Made by a program: the position numbers and the translations under genes. The notes under the pieces were generated by a model. That model was not told where the DNA came from, ran no database searches, and saw only the letters and a program-made list of their open reading frames with translations. A DNA stretch of 64,000 bases, taken from contig NZ_FKLA01000009.1 of assembly GCF_900078395.1 (NCBI RefSeq), forward strand, positions 2,311,711 through 2,375,710, given 5' to 3'. This document shows, in pieces, positions 10,159 through 17,395 of the stretch. This DNA comes from Anaerotruncus rubiinfantis (lineage in GTDB: Bacteria; Bacillota; Clostridia; Oscillospirales; Ruminococcaceae). Position 1 is the first letter of the stretch, and the number at the start of each line of letters is the position of its first letter.

Positions 10159-10580
10159 CAGCTATCCGCACCCTGTTGGAACTGCACTGCATCCTCCAGC
10201 TTGATCTTACCCTTGGTCTTTTTCACCTCGGAAACGCATCGCCCACGGAGGCTGTGCAGTTCTTCATCGGTGACCTCCAGCGTGGCCGCCAGCAGATGCA
10301 TCATCATACCGACCTCCACCGACAGCCGAAACAGATTGTTTGCCACACGGTTCTCGGTATTCTGCAAGGTGCCCTGGATAGCTCCCAGCAGGTTTTGGGA
10401 GAGAAAGGCGGTGCTGTTTTGACTGCTCAAATATCCGATATAAAAGTCCACGGCCTTCTCCACGAACTCCGTATGGTTTTTCATATCCTTTTCCTGCATC
10501 ATGGCTTCCATGCTCTTGATCATGTCCGGGTAGAGCCATGCCACTACCCGCTGCTTCAGCTCGCTTTTATTTTCAATCAT
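10158..10580 (-). CDS. MobC-like relaxosome accessory protein
   Basis: A 140-aa, helix-rich protein whose stop overlaps the relaxase start, so it is probably co-translated with it. It begins MIENKSELKQRVVAWLYPDM and contains a central hydrophobic helix around ...SVEVGMMMHLLAATL, as in short proteins encoded just ahead of MobP relaxases in Clostridia ICEs. A role in binding oriT and helping the relaxase is inferred from position. GGAGGATTGA lies before its ATG. Confidence 0.7.
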   Translation of the reverse strand: MIENKSELKQRVVAWLYPDMIKSMEAMMQEKDMKNHTEFVEKAVDFYIGYLSSQNSTAFLSQNLLGAIQGTLQNTENRVANNLFRLSVEVGMMMHLLAATLEVTDEELHSLRGRCVSEVKKTKGKIKLEDAVQFQQGADS

Positions 10581-11029
10581 AGGCTCAATCCTCCTTGCGG
10601 TTTTATGCCAGCACCTTTAACAGCACCTTAAAAACGCTGACACGGCGGGGCTTTTTGACGGGCCACAGCACCTTGGACAGCACAAAAACCGATTTACAGC
10701 ACCTTTGGCAAACGGACTACGCTGTGCAAAAGGGCTGTGTTTTCGGCTTAAAAGCGGTCGGCACTGCCGTCCGCTGTGACCGCGAGGGGCGTTTACAGCA
10801 CCTCGCTTTCTCCTGCTCTTGTTTCGACCGATGGCTTTCGGTGGGTTCAGCGGTATTCTGTCGGTCTGCGGCAAGCTCGACACAAAGCCCTCACAACGCT
10901 CTCCGGGCGGTGCGGGGGTACGGATGCCACCCCGCCTGCCAAAATCGCACACGGGGGCGACAGGGCGGCAACGGTGGGGGAAACAAAGGGAGCCGCCCTG
11001 TGTAGGGCGGCTCCGCTGTGCTTCGCGGT
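10581..11029. other. Non-coding gap, candidate oriT region
   Basis: About 450 bases lie upstream of the mobC-relaxase pair with no convincing gene; open frames here are Arg/Pro/Cys-rich shadows. The interval contains two inverted repeats: GCGGGG-12-CCCCGC at 10912-10935 and a perfect 11-bp hairpin at 10989-11014. Transfer origins of mobilizable elements normally lie just ahead of the relaxase operon and contain such repeats. No nic site can be named from sequence alone. Confidence 0.45.
10989..11014. terminator. Perfect GC-rich hairpin
   Basis: GGAGCCGCCCT pairs perfectly with AGGGCGGCTCC over a GTGT loop. It sits just downstream of the 11030-11452 gene in the minus direction, so it may end that transcript, or it may be part of the transfer origin. 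No T-run follows on either strand. Confidence 0.45.
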
Positions 11030-11452
11030 TTAGTTGGCCGGGGCCATCCATGTCTGTTTTTCATCAGGTGCTTTTTCAATCCAGTCCAGCAGGTTCTGCG
11101 TTTCGCCAATCTCTTGTGCCATGTTGAACAGTATGGTGCGTTCCCCGAAGCTTTCAAGGCGAATCGCCGTTTCGAACAATCCCTCCTGCACGTCAAGGAT
11201 TTCCAGCCCTGACCAGTTTGCAAGCAGGTTGCGGTCGGCTGTTGCCTCGTCGGGCAAGCCCTCTGTCTGCCCTTTTCGAATGCGCTCCGTCAGTTCGCTT
11301 GTTTTCTCAGGTTGAAGTCCCCATGCCTTTCCGATGAGTTCGACTGTGTGCGTATGGTTTCCAACTGCTGCTTCCTTGCCGCCAAGCGCAATCATGGCGA
11401 TTGCTTCGTGTGTAATTTTCTCCTGCAACTCTCTCGCAACGATTCGATTCAT
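11030..11452 (-). CDS. Hypothetical ICE protein (140 aa)
   Basis: Soluble, mostly helical protein starting MNRIVARELQEKITHEAIAM with no membrane segment or Cys cluster. AAGGAG stands 8 bases before the ATG. It lies in the minus-strand accessory run of the element between the DUF6103 gene and the candidate oriT. I do not recognise a family with confidence. Confidence 0.6.
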   Translation of the reverse strand: MNRIVARELQEKITHEAIAMIALGGKEAAVGNHTHTVELIGKAWGLQPEKTSELTERIRKGQTEGLPDEATADRNLLANWSGLEILDVQEGLFETAIRLESFGERTILFNMAQEIGETQNLLDWIEKAPDEKQTWMAPAN

Positions 11453-11608
11453 TTTTTATTTCTCCTTTTTCTTTTTTGGGGAGGCGTCCCCGCCAACACA
11501 ATGCCACAGCTTTGGCGGCAAAGCTATCTGGCAAACCCAACGAAATTTCGCTGCTCACCATTGGGTAGCTGCAACAACTCTGTGGCATAAAGGCGGTAAT
11601 TTGCTCCA

Positions 11609-11860
11609 TCATTCTGTATCCTGCGGGGTGACAGGCGCCGCCGCTCTGCTTTTTTCTTTCTGCTTTTTTGCCGTGACAGGGATATCCTCGCCGCCCTCGT
11701 CAATGTATTCCCGCACCGGGGCAGGCACATATTTTTCGTAAAGTTTTTGCAGCGCCTCGGACAGCTCCTGCTCCATGGAGGAGTCCTTTTTGCCCATATA
11801 ACGCCTGGTGGCGCGGAGCTTATCCGCCTCCATGCTGATGGTGATGTTCTCTTTTTTCAT
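11609..11860 (-). CDS. DUF6103-family protein
   Basis: An 83-aa protein beginning MKKENITISMEADKLRATRRY, which matches my recollection of the DUF6103 family found with Tn1549-type conjugation genes. The N-terminal part resembles a ribbon-helix-helix DNA-binding unit, followed by a helix and a charged disordered tail. AGGAGG 8 bases before this ATG favours it over an in-frame start at 11902. It may be a small DNA-binding regulator or relaxosome component; that is inference. Confidence 0.65.
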   Translation of the reverse strand: MKKENITISMEADKLRATRRYMGKKDSSMEQELSEALQKLYEKYVPAPVREYIDEGGEDIPVTAKKQKEKSRAAAPVTPQDTE

Positions 11861-11913
11861 ACTGAAGTTCCTCCTGTTCAAATATTCTTTCATCAGATTC
11901 ATCTCCTACATTT

Positions 11914-12324
11914 TCATATCCATGGTAAACTCGGGGCATGACTGCTCTGTTCCAAAGCTGATTGATTGCCTTCAATCAGCTTTTCAAGGTAGTTATAAAA
12001 GCCCGCATCCCCATCTCGCAGGATGATTCCTCGAAACGAAATACTCTCAAAGCTGGTGTAAGCTCCATTTTCTTTTCTGAGCGCCAGCCACTCATCGCCG
12101 CCATTTGCCTGCTGAATAAACGCCAAATCCTTATAGAGATATCCTGTGCGAACACTCATATTACCGTGATACATCACCGCATACATTTCCTCGGCTGAAT
12201 GTATTTGCTTGAAACAGTAAGGGTAGTCATAGAGGGGGTAATCGGCAAAATTATTCAACCACGGATTCTTTTTGCAGGCGTCAATAATTTGACGGCACTC
12301 TTTTTGCAAGTCGTTTTTATTCAT
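11914..12324 (-). CDS. Hypothetical ICE protein (136 aa)
   Basis: An acidic to neutral soluble protein with many aromatic residues (DYPLYDYPYCFKQI near residue 28) and no recognised motif. AAGGATG precedes the ATG. It is the next gene after the ArdA-like/M23 fusion in the same direction, 14 bases from that stop. The function is unknown. Confidence 0.55.
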   Translation of the reverse strand: MNKNDLQKECRQIIDACKKNPWLNNFADYPLYDYPYCFKQIHSAEEMYAVMYHGNMSVRTGYLYKDLAFIQQANGGDEWLALRKENGAYTSFESISFRGIILRDGDAGFYNYLEKLIEGNQSALEQSSHAPSLPWI

Positions 12325-12338
12325 GTTCGCATCCTTCC

Positions 12339-14312
12339 TTACGGCAGATAGCTTCTTGGGTTTTGCTTTTCGCCGCCTATTCTGATTTCAAAATGCAGAT
12401 GATTGCCGGTGCTGCGGCCGGTGGAACCCACCTCGGCAATGACCGTTCCGGCATCCACGGACTGCCCCTCGGTAACGAGGATTTTGGAGCAGTGAGCATA
12501 TAAAGTGACGAAGCCGCCGCCGTGATCCACCATCACATGGTAGCCGTAGCCGCTGTTGGAATAGCGCACCACATAGACCGTCCCCGGCAGCGCCGAGCGA
12601 ATAGATGTGCCCTTGGGCGCGCCGAGGTCAAGGCCGCTGTGTCCTTTGGTCTGCCCGGTGAAGGGGTCTTTGCGGTAGCCAAACCCCGAGGTGACCATGC
12701 TGCGCCAATTCTCACCTAACGGTGAGCAGAAACCGTCCGCCCCGATAAACGGCGCGGACGAAAGAGGCAGACCGTCCGACCACTCATCAAATTCCTGCCC
12801 ATAGGTGGGCGCCGGTCTGCCGTACAGCGCACGGTAATAAATTTCCGAGGCGTTTGCTTGGCTTTCCGGCGTGACAGAAACGCCCATCGCCGTGCTGATG
12901 TTGGCGTATACCACGGGCAGTTCCCGGATGGGAACCGCCACGGTGTAGGTCTCCTCGCCAGTGGTGCCGTCCTCATATTCCACGGTGCGTGTACGCTGCT
13001 CGTAGGTGACGAAGCTCTCGGCAAAGAGGCGGTGGTCTTTGCGAGATGGGCTGTCAGCGCCGAAATACAGAGCATAAAAAATTGCCTTGACCCGCACCGA
13101 ATCAAGGCTGTCGCCGTCCTCCATCTCGGCATTGAGGTCGGCAATTGCCCCATCCAAAAGGGCGAAGCTGCCGCGCATATCTTTGGCTTTCAGCCCGATG
13201 GTTTGACCGAGAATGGACTGCATCTCTTGATTATATCCGTGATAGAGCAGATAGCCCCGGCCGGTAAACGCTCCGGTTTCACGGCTGATCTTGTCCCGCC
13301 CATAAGCCTCGAAGTCGATGTAATCCGCAAGGTTTTCGTCATACTCGAAGCGGCCGCTTTCGCAGATCATGTATTTTCCGTATTCCCCGGCGCTGTGAAT
13401 GCCCGGAAAGCTCTCGAACTCATACATACATTCCGCCAGGGTTTTAAGCTGCTCCGCCGTGGTGATGTTTGCAAAGGCCGCCAATTCGGACAGGGCATTT
13501 ACCTCATGCACACCTCTCTCCTTGAGCATAGCCGCAAATTGATTGAGGTGAGCAAAATCCGCTTTTTCTGTGATGATCACATCGGCGAGGTTATTCGGGA
13601 GGTCGTGCATCTCAACGCTCCATACCACCTCGTCTAAGGATTCCGCCTCAAGCCGCTGCAGCGCCTTATCCGCCTCGGATTTTTCCACAGGCAAATACAG
13701 ATATTCCGTGGCCTTTTCTTTGCTGATGCTGAGGGTGATGGGGTTCGGTTCATACCAATAGGCGGGGAATGTTCTGCCGTTATAGAGCTGCTGCGGCCGG
13801 TTGCCGTTTTCATAGATCAGGCCGTAGGGTGTGACCAGCGGCTGGGGATGTTCCGCGATCATCTTCTCCACATACGCCCTGCCGTCAAATTCGGCTAATT
13901 CTTTGGTTGAAACGCTTCCCATTTGGTTTAGGTATAAGTTCTTGCCGAGGCGGTCAAGATCGCTGAAATCGTCTACAACGCTGTAACAGTGGGTGTTAAA
14001 GGTAAGGTTGATCATTTCCCGCAGGGTGGAGAGCTTTTGACCGGCGGCCGCGGCATGAAAGGTGTTCCGTTCCCCCTCGTCAAAGCTGTCCATCCGCTTC
14101 ATAAAGTAGTTGAGTTCATCCAGATTGACGGTTTTTCCCGAGAGCAGAGCCGCCAGCCTGGCATCGTCATGAACGATGTCAATATGGACTTCGGTTTTGG
14201 CTGTGTTGCGCACGCCCAAGCTGTCGCACAAAATCTGCAGCTCTTTCTCCGTGCAGGGAAACCTGAGGTTGCTGTGGTTGTTTTCCCGGATGCATTGCAT
14301 CATGACTCGCAT
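12339..14312 (-). CDS. ArdA-like antirestriction protein fused to an M23 peptidase
   Basis: A 657-aa product. About residues 1-370 match the Firmicutes ArdA-like proteins of ICEs (CTEKELQILCDSLGV near the start, then LDRLGKNLYLNQMG, and GRGYLLYHGYNQEMQ around 355). The rest changes to the ectodomain of a conjugation M23 metallopeptidase: TSGFGYRKDPFTGQTKGHSG, HVMVDHGGGFVTLYAHCSK and GNHLHFEIR carry the zinc and catalytic residues. Cytosolic antirestriction and extracellular cell-wall cutting do not belong together, and no signal peptide or membrane helix precedes the peptidase, so this looks like a deletion fusion that removed intervening transfer genes. Start 14312 is chosen for GGAGGG 8 bases upstream. 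Confidence 0.82.
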   Translation of the reverse strand: MRVMMQCIRENNHSNLRFPCTEKELQILCDSLGVRNTAKTEVHIDIVHDDARLAALLSGKTVNLDELNYFMKRMDSFDEGERNTFHAAAAGQKLSTLREMINLTFNTHCYSVVDDFSDLDRLGKNLYLNQMGSVSTKELAEFDGRAYVEKMIAEHPQPLVTPYGLIYENGNRPQQLYNGRTFPAYWYEPNPITLSISKEKATEYLYLPVEKSEADKALQRLEAESLDEVVWSVEMHDLPNNLADVIITEKADFAHLNQFAAMLKERGVHEVNALSELAAFANITTAEQLKTLAECMYEFESFPGIHSAGEYGKYMICESGRFEYDENLADYIDFEAYGRDKISRETGAFTGRGYLLYHGYNQEMQSILGQTIGLKAKDMRGSFALLDGAIADLNAEMEDGDSLDSVRVKAIFYALYFGADSPSRKDHRLFAESFVTYEQRTRTVEYEDGTTGEETYTVAVPIRELPVVYANISTAMGVSVTPESQANASEIYYRALYGRPAPTYGQEFDEWSDGLPLSSAPFIGADGFCSPLGENWRSMVTSGFGYRKDPFTGQTKGHSGLDLGAPKGTSIRSALPGTVYVVRYSNSGYGYHVMVDHGGGFVTLYAHCSKILVTEGQSVDAGTVIAEVGSTGRSTGNHLHFEIRIGGEKQNPRSYLP

Positions 14313-14527
14313 TGTTTGTCCCTCCTTCGGCTGAGTTTTTCCATGTCTGTTTTCAGGCAATCCCCCTCGCGGCTATAGCACAGGAAACCGTGGGAAGCGT
14401 ATGGGCAATTCCCGCAGCTTTTGAACGGACCGCAAGGACGAGATGGCGATGCTATTTTGCCTGCGCTTGTCAGGCAGTCGGAATCGTAGCAGGCGGAGCG
14501 TTTGTTTCGCTTGTATTTGACCGGCAT
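14300..14527 (-). CDS. Small cysteine-rich ICE protein (75 aa)
   Basis: MPVKYKRNKRSACYDSDCL opens a basic protein with several Cys pairs (C-x4-C, then CGPFKSCGNC, later C residues), suggesting a zinc-binding or redox fold. AAAGGA lies 7 bases before this ATG. It is the first gene of the minus-strand run and its end overlaps the next gene start by 13 bases. A terminator-like hairpin stands directly upstream (14552-14600). Confidence 0.55.
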   Translation of the reverse strand: MPVKYKRNKRSACYDSDCLTSAGKIASPSRPCGPFKSCGNCPYASHGFLCYSREGDCLKTDMEKLSRRRDKQCES

Positions 14528-14547
14528 TGTTTGTCCTTTCCGCAAAC

Positions 14548-14600
14548 AAAAAAAGAGCGGTCAAATCGAGGATGGATTTCCTCAAATTCGACCGCTCTTT
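14548..14600 (-). terminator. Terminator or attenuator ahead of the first ICE gene
   Basis: On the minus strand AAAGAGCGGTC pairs with GACCGCTCTTT (11 bp) and an inner GAGGA/TCCTC stem extends it; a run of T follows at 14548-14554. It lies about 20 bases upstream of the first ICE start. It would stop transcription arriving from the tRNA side, or act as a conditional attenuator of the ICE operon. Confidence 0.65.
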
Positions 14601-14757
14601 GCGTTCACTATTTTCACTTATAATAAAGGATTTTTGTAAGGTTATGGCAGAGTGAGAGTTCAAATACACACGATCTGCGAAAAACGCCCGATGACATCCC
14701 TAAAAACGATGCTTTTTTGAACGGGGGTTTTCGGGGGTAAAAAGCTCTGAAAACGGC

Positions 14758-14787
14758 GATGTCATCGGCATTTCTGCCGATGACATC
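14758..14787 (-). terminator. Perfect 13-bp hairpin downstream of the tRNA pair
   Basis: GATGTCATCGGCA pairs with TGCCGATGACATC. On the minus strand the loop is GAAA and the stem is followed by GCCGTTTTC, so it probably terminates the tRNA transcript. The 9-base half-site GATGACATC occurs again at 14690-14698, which may matter for element-end recognition. Confidence 0.65.
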
Positions 14788-14805
14788 TTTTTCACCGTGT
14801 TTGTT

Positions 14806-14882
14806 TGGTCGAGGTGACAAGACTTGAACTTGCGGCCTCTGCGTCCCGAACGCAGCGCTCTACCAAACTGAGCCACACCTCG
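14806..14882 (-). tRNA. tRNA-Pro (anticodon CGG)
   Basis: Read on the minus strand it folds into a full cloverleaf: acceptor CGAGGTG/CACCTCG, D stem GCTC/GAGC, anticodon stem CTGCG/CGCAG with loop TTCGGGA (anticodon CGG, reading CCG), T arm with GTTCAAG, discriminator A and an encoded CCA. It follows tRNA-Gln by three bases. Confidence 0.95.
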
Positions 14883-14885
14883 ACG

Positions 14886-14959
14886 TGGCTGCCCGACTAG
14901 GATTCGAACCCAGACAAACAGAGTCAGAGTCTGTCGTGCTACCATTACACAATCGGGCA
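14886..14959 (-). tRNA. tRNA-Gln (anticodon CTG)
   Basis: Minus strand: acceptor TGCCCGA/TCGGGCA, D stem GTGT/GCAC, anticodon stem ACAGA/TCTGT with loop CTCTGAC (anticodon CTG, reading CAG), T loop GGTTCGAATCC, discriminator G and an encoded CCA. It is transcribed first in the two-tRNA unit. Confidence 0.95.
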
Positions 14960-14981
14960 ATTTGTTTTAGTCACGAGTTAT

Positions 14982-15009
14982 ATTATACCTCTGATTTTGG
15001 AAAAGTCAA
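14982..15009 (-). promoter_or_regulatory. Promoter of the tRNA pair
   Basis: On the minus strand TTGACT (15004-15009) and TATAAT (14982-14987) are separated by 16 bases, about 23 bases before the mature tRNA-Gln. This is a strong sigma-A promoter, as expected for tRNA genes. Confidence 0.8.
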
Positions 15010-15127
15010 GCCCTAAATCTCACATTTTTTGCGCATTTAAATTCTTTTTCAATTGCAGATAATTGCTGGAATATTTCCGGATCCATGATAAATCCTAAAG
15101 GAAGATAGAAATTATTTATAAAAACGC

Positions 15128-15155
15128 TTGATTATATACTTAAAAGGTGTATAAT
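15128..15155 (+). promoter_or_regulatory. Promoter of trxA
   Basis: TTGATT (15128-15133) and TATAAT (15150-15155) with a 16-base spacer lie 36 bases before the trxA start. Confidence 0.7.
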
Positions 15156-15191
15156 TGTGATAACGAAACACATTTTAAGGAGGCTTTCATT

Positions 15192-15509
15192 ATGGCAGTT
15201 GAACATTTTACAAATGATACATTTAATGACAAGGTGCTTCAGGCAAACGCAACGGTCCTGGTCGATTTCTGGGCTCCCTGGTGTGGTCCATGCAAAATGC
15301 TTGGCCCCATCATCGAAGAACTCGCCAATGACCTGGACGGCAAAGCGGTCATCGGCAAAGTAAACATTGATGAAGAACAGGAACTTGCTGTAAAATACGG
15401 CGTAATGTCCATTCCGACCGTCGTCATTTTTAAAGACGGCCAGGAAGTCAGCCGTAATGTAGGGCTGACTTCTAAACATCAGCTTACCCAAATGATTGAA
15501 AATGCATAA
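15192..15509 (+). CDS. trxA: Thioredoxin
   Basis: A 105-aa classical thioredoxin. The redox motif WCGPC lies in VDFWAPWCGPCKM near residue 31, and the cis-proline context (SIPTVVIF) follows near residue 75. It reduces protein disulfides in the cytoplasm, normally with thioredoxin reductase, which is not in this window. The start at 15192 is favoured over an upstream in-frame ATG (15147) because AAGGAGG lies 8 bases before it. It has its own promoter and terminator and so is probably monocistronic. Confidence 0.97.
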   Translation: MAVEHFTNDTFNDKVLQANATVLVDFWAPWCGPCKMLGPIIEELANDLDGKAVIGKVNIDEEQELAVKYGVMSIPTVVIFKDGQEVSRNVGLTSKHQLTQMIENA

Positions 15510-15537
15510 CGTCCCGCTTCGAAACGAGCTGCCTGAT

Positions 15538-15566
15538 AAAATCCTCCGGATACCGGAGGATTTTAT
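15538..15566 (+). terminator. trxA terminator
   Basis: AAAATCCTCCGG pairs with CCGGAGGATTTT over an ATA loop and is followed by TATTTTTATT on the plus strand. Confidence 0.85.
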
Positions 15567-15622
15567 TTTTATTTGCGGGGAAACTAATGAAAGAAAAAAA
15601 ATCGAAATATGGGTGATGTGGA

Positions 15623-16177
15623 GTGGTCGTAGTAACTGCGCGAGCCTCGGACAAGCGGCTGTGTTCTCTGCTGCAGGGCAGCTGTAAAAACGCGTTAAGC
15701 ATTCTTGTGATCGACGCGGATGCGGCGGCATTGCATGGGAATGGGCCGGATCTTGTATATCTTGCGCCGCATTCTTTTATGAAACTGAATTGTGAAAATG
15801 CAATTTTCATCGTGCGCGACACGGGCTGCCTGCCCGAAACCGCCGATTGTGCAAACGCCGTAGCAATTGTGGACAGTTCCAATAAACCGGTCATGGAGCT
15901 GGTTGCCTCCCGGCATCTCAAAGCACTCACCTGTGGGCTTTCCAATTCGGATACCTTCACCCTCTCCTCCCTCACACGGGACAGCGCGGTCATCTCCCTG
16001 CGCCGACAGGTCACGGCTTTCGATGGGACTTCGATTGAGCCGTTTGAGCTGCCGGTCTCCTTCTCTTCTCCAATTGAACCGTTCACTCTGCTCGCCTGCG
16101 CGGCAGTATTCTGCATGCTTGGACGAAAAAATCCAATGGCCCATGCCATGCAGCTTGAATTGCGTCAACAGAAATGA
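15623..16177 (+). CDS. Conserved hypothetical protein of Clostridia (184 aa)
   Basis: Starts with GTG (VVVTARASDKRL). The region around residues 102-130 (CGLSNSDTFTLSSLTRDSA) and the hydrophobic end resemble a conserved clostridial protein of unknown function that looks like a fragment of a Mur-ligase-type fold; no catalytic motif can be pointed to. No strong ribosome site is visible, which makes the exact start doubtful. It lies between trxA and the spore protein gene. Confidence 0.55.
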   Translation: MVVVTARASDKRLCSLLQGSCKNALSILVIDADAAALHGNGPDLVYLAPHSFMKLNCENAIFIVRDTGCLPETADCANAVAIVDSSNKPVMELVASRHLKALTCGLSNSDTFTLSSLTRDSAVISLRRQVTAFDGTSIEPFELPVSFSSPIEPFTLLACAAVFCMLGRKNPMAHAMQLELRQQK

Positions 16178-16299
16178 AGCCGGTGGAAATTGGTCCCCGG
16201 ATGCGTAAGATTTGGCAGTTATAATCAAAGATTCCGCGCCGATACTATTACTGCAAACGCACAAACTTTATTTTCAAAATTTAAGGAGTGTATGAAATT

Positions 16300-16506
16300 A
16301 TGTCTAACTCTAATTCTTCCAGCAACCGTATTGTTGTCCCTGAAGCAAAAGAAGCTATGAACCGTTTTAAGATGGAAGCTGCCAACGAAGTCGGCGTTCC
16401 GCTCAAGCAGGGTTACAATGGCGATCTGACCTCCCGTCAGGCTGGTTCTATCGGCGGCCAGATGGTCAAAAAGATGATCGAAGCTTACGAGAACGGCATG
16501 AAATAA
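16300..16506 (+). CDS. Alpha/beta-type small acid-soluble spore protein (SASP)
   Basis: A 68-aa protein with the SASP hallmarks: NRIVVPEAKEAMNRFKMEAA, the germination-protease region around EVGV, and the C-terminal signature TSRQAGSIGGQMVKKMIEAY. Such proteins coat forespore DNA into an A-like form and protect it against UV and chemical damage; they are degraded at germination. AAGGAG precedes the start by 11 bases. Expression is expected in the forespore under SigG, but I do not see a clear SigG promoter. It is the best single sign that the host forms spores. Confidence 0.95.
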   Translation: MSNSNSSSNRIVVPEAKEAMNRFKMEAANEVGVPLKQGYNGDLTSRQAGSIGGQMVKKMIEAYENGMK

Positions 16507-16525
16507 GATCCCTCCGGATCAAAAT

Positions 16526-16559
16526 AAGGACGGACAGGCAATCGCCTGCCCGTCCTTTT
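16526..16559 (+). terminator. SASP terminator
   Basis: AAGGACGG-A-CAGGC pairs with GCCTG-C-CCGTCCTT around an AATC loop (one A/C mismatch), followed by TTTTG. Confidence 0.75.
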
Positions 16560-16630
16560 GCTTTACAACATCGATCCAGACCGCTATACTGGAAACAGAA
16601 TCATAAATGATCGAGGAGGGCGACGCTATC

Positions 16631-17362
16631 TTGGGATTTTTTGCTCCGGCAAACCGGATTTTGCCCGGAACAAAGGGTGTTGCGATCTTCAGTCCGATGC
16701 ATTTGGCCTGGCTTGTGGGGGTATTTTTATTTTGCATCTGGCTGCTGAAAAAATTCGACAAGCAAACGGCCTCTGAACAAAAGCACTGGCTTCGGATTGC
16801 CGCCGCGGCTATGCTTTCCTCTGAGCTATTACGCATGCTTCTGCTCCTGTTGTCCGGCAGTTTTGATCCGGCATGGGCGTTGCCGCTTCACTTGTGCGGC
16901 GTAATGATTTTTGTGGAATTTCTGGCAGTGTGGACGCGGCAGGATTTTTTATGTGAGCTTTCCTTTGCGCTTGGGATGCCCGGCGCCTTTTTCGCGCTTG
17001 TCACACCGGGCGAAACGGCTTATCCTTTTTGGAATTTCTACTATCTCCAATTTATCCTGGTGCACACGCTGTTATTTCTAATACCGCTTTTCTTCGTGTC
17101 AGAAGGGTTCCTTCCGCGTGCGCGGCGTTTGCCGGGGTGTTTTCTGTTTCTGCTCGCGGTCGCCGGTGTGGATGCCGCAGCGAATACCGCCTTCGGCGGA
17201 AATTACCTCTTTCTTGGCGCTGCGTCCCCCGGCTCGCCGCTTGAGATGGTGCAGCGGCTTGCCGGGCGGTGGTATTTTTGGGGTACAGCAGCACTGGTCT
17301 GGGCACTGTGGGGGCTGCTTTACAGCGGGATGCGCCTGCTACGCCGCGCAAAACCAAAATGA
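16631..17362 (+). CDS. TIGR02206/YwaF-family integral membrane protein
   Basis: About 243 aa with six to seven hydrophobic segments and conserved features of the family: FSPMHLAWLVG near the start, LPLHLCGVMIF in the middle (His in the membrane) and FGGNYLFLGAASPGSPLE near the end. The molecular function of the family is not established. A TTG start at 16631 is preferred because GGAGGG lies 10 bases before it; an in-frame ATG at 16607 would place that ribosome site inside the gene. It converges on rqcH with a shared terminator. Confidence 0.8.
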   Translation: MGFFAPANRILPGTKGVAIFSPMHLAWLVGVFLFCIWLLKKFDKQTASEQKHWLRIAAAAMLSSELLRMLLLLLSGSFDPAWALPLHLCGVMIFVEFLAVWTRQDFLCELSFALGMPGAFFALVTPGETAYPFWNFYYLQFILVHTLLFLIPLFFVSEGFLPRARRLPGCFLFLLAVAGVDAAANTAFGGNYLFLGAASPGSPLEMVQRLAGRWYFWGTAALVWALWGLLYSGMRLLRRAKPK

Positions 17363-17365
17363 AAC

Positions 17366-17391
17366 GGGAGCCTGCCAAATGGCAGGCTCCC
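17366..17391. terminator. Bidirectional terminator
   Basis: GGGAGCCTGCC pairs perfectly with GGCAGGCTCCC over AAAT. It lies between the converging membrane-protein gene (plus) and rqcH (minus). Confidence 0.8.
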
Positions 17392-17395
17392 TTAT

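Noticed and set aside
10617..11051. 144-aa Arg/Pro/Cys-rich minus-strand frame
   Set aside because: No ribosome site and no family; it lies over the hairpins of the likely oriT and looks like chance openness in GC-rich DNA.
11307..11612. 101-aa minus-strand frame with many Cys/Ser
   Set aside because: It overlaps the 11030-11452 gene, which has a better ribosome site and ordinary protein composition.
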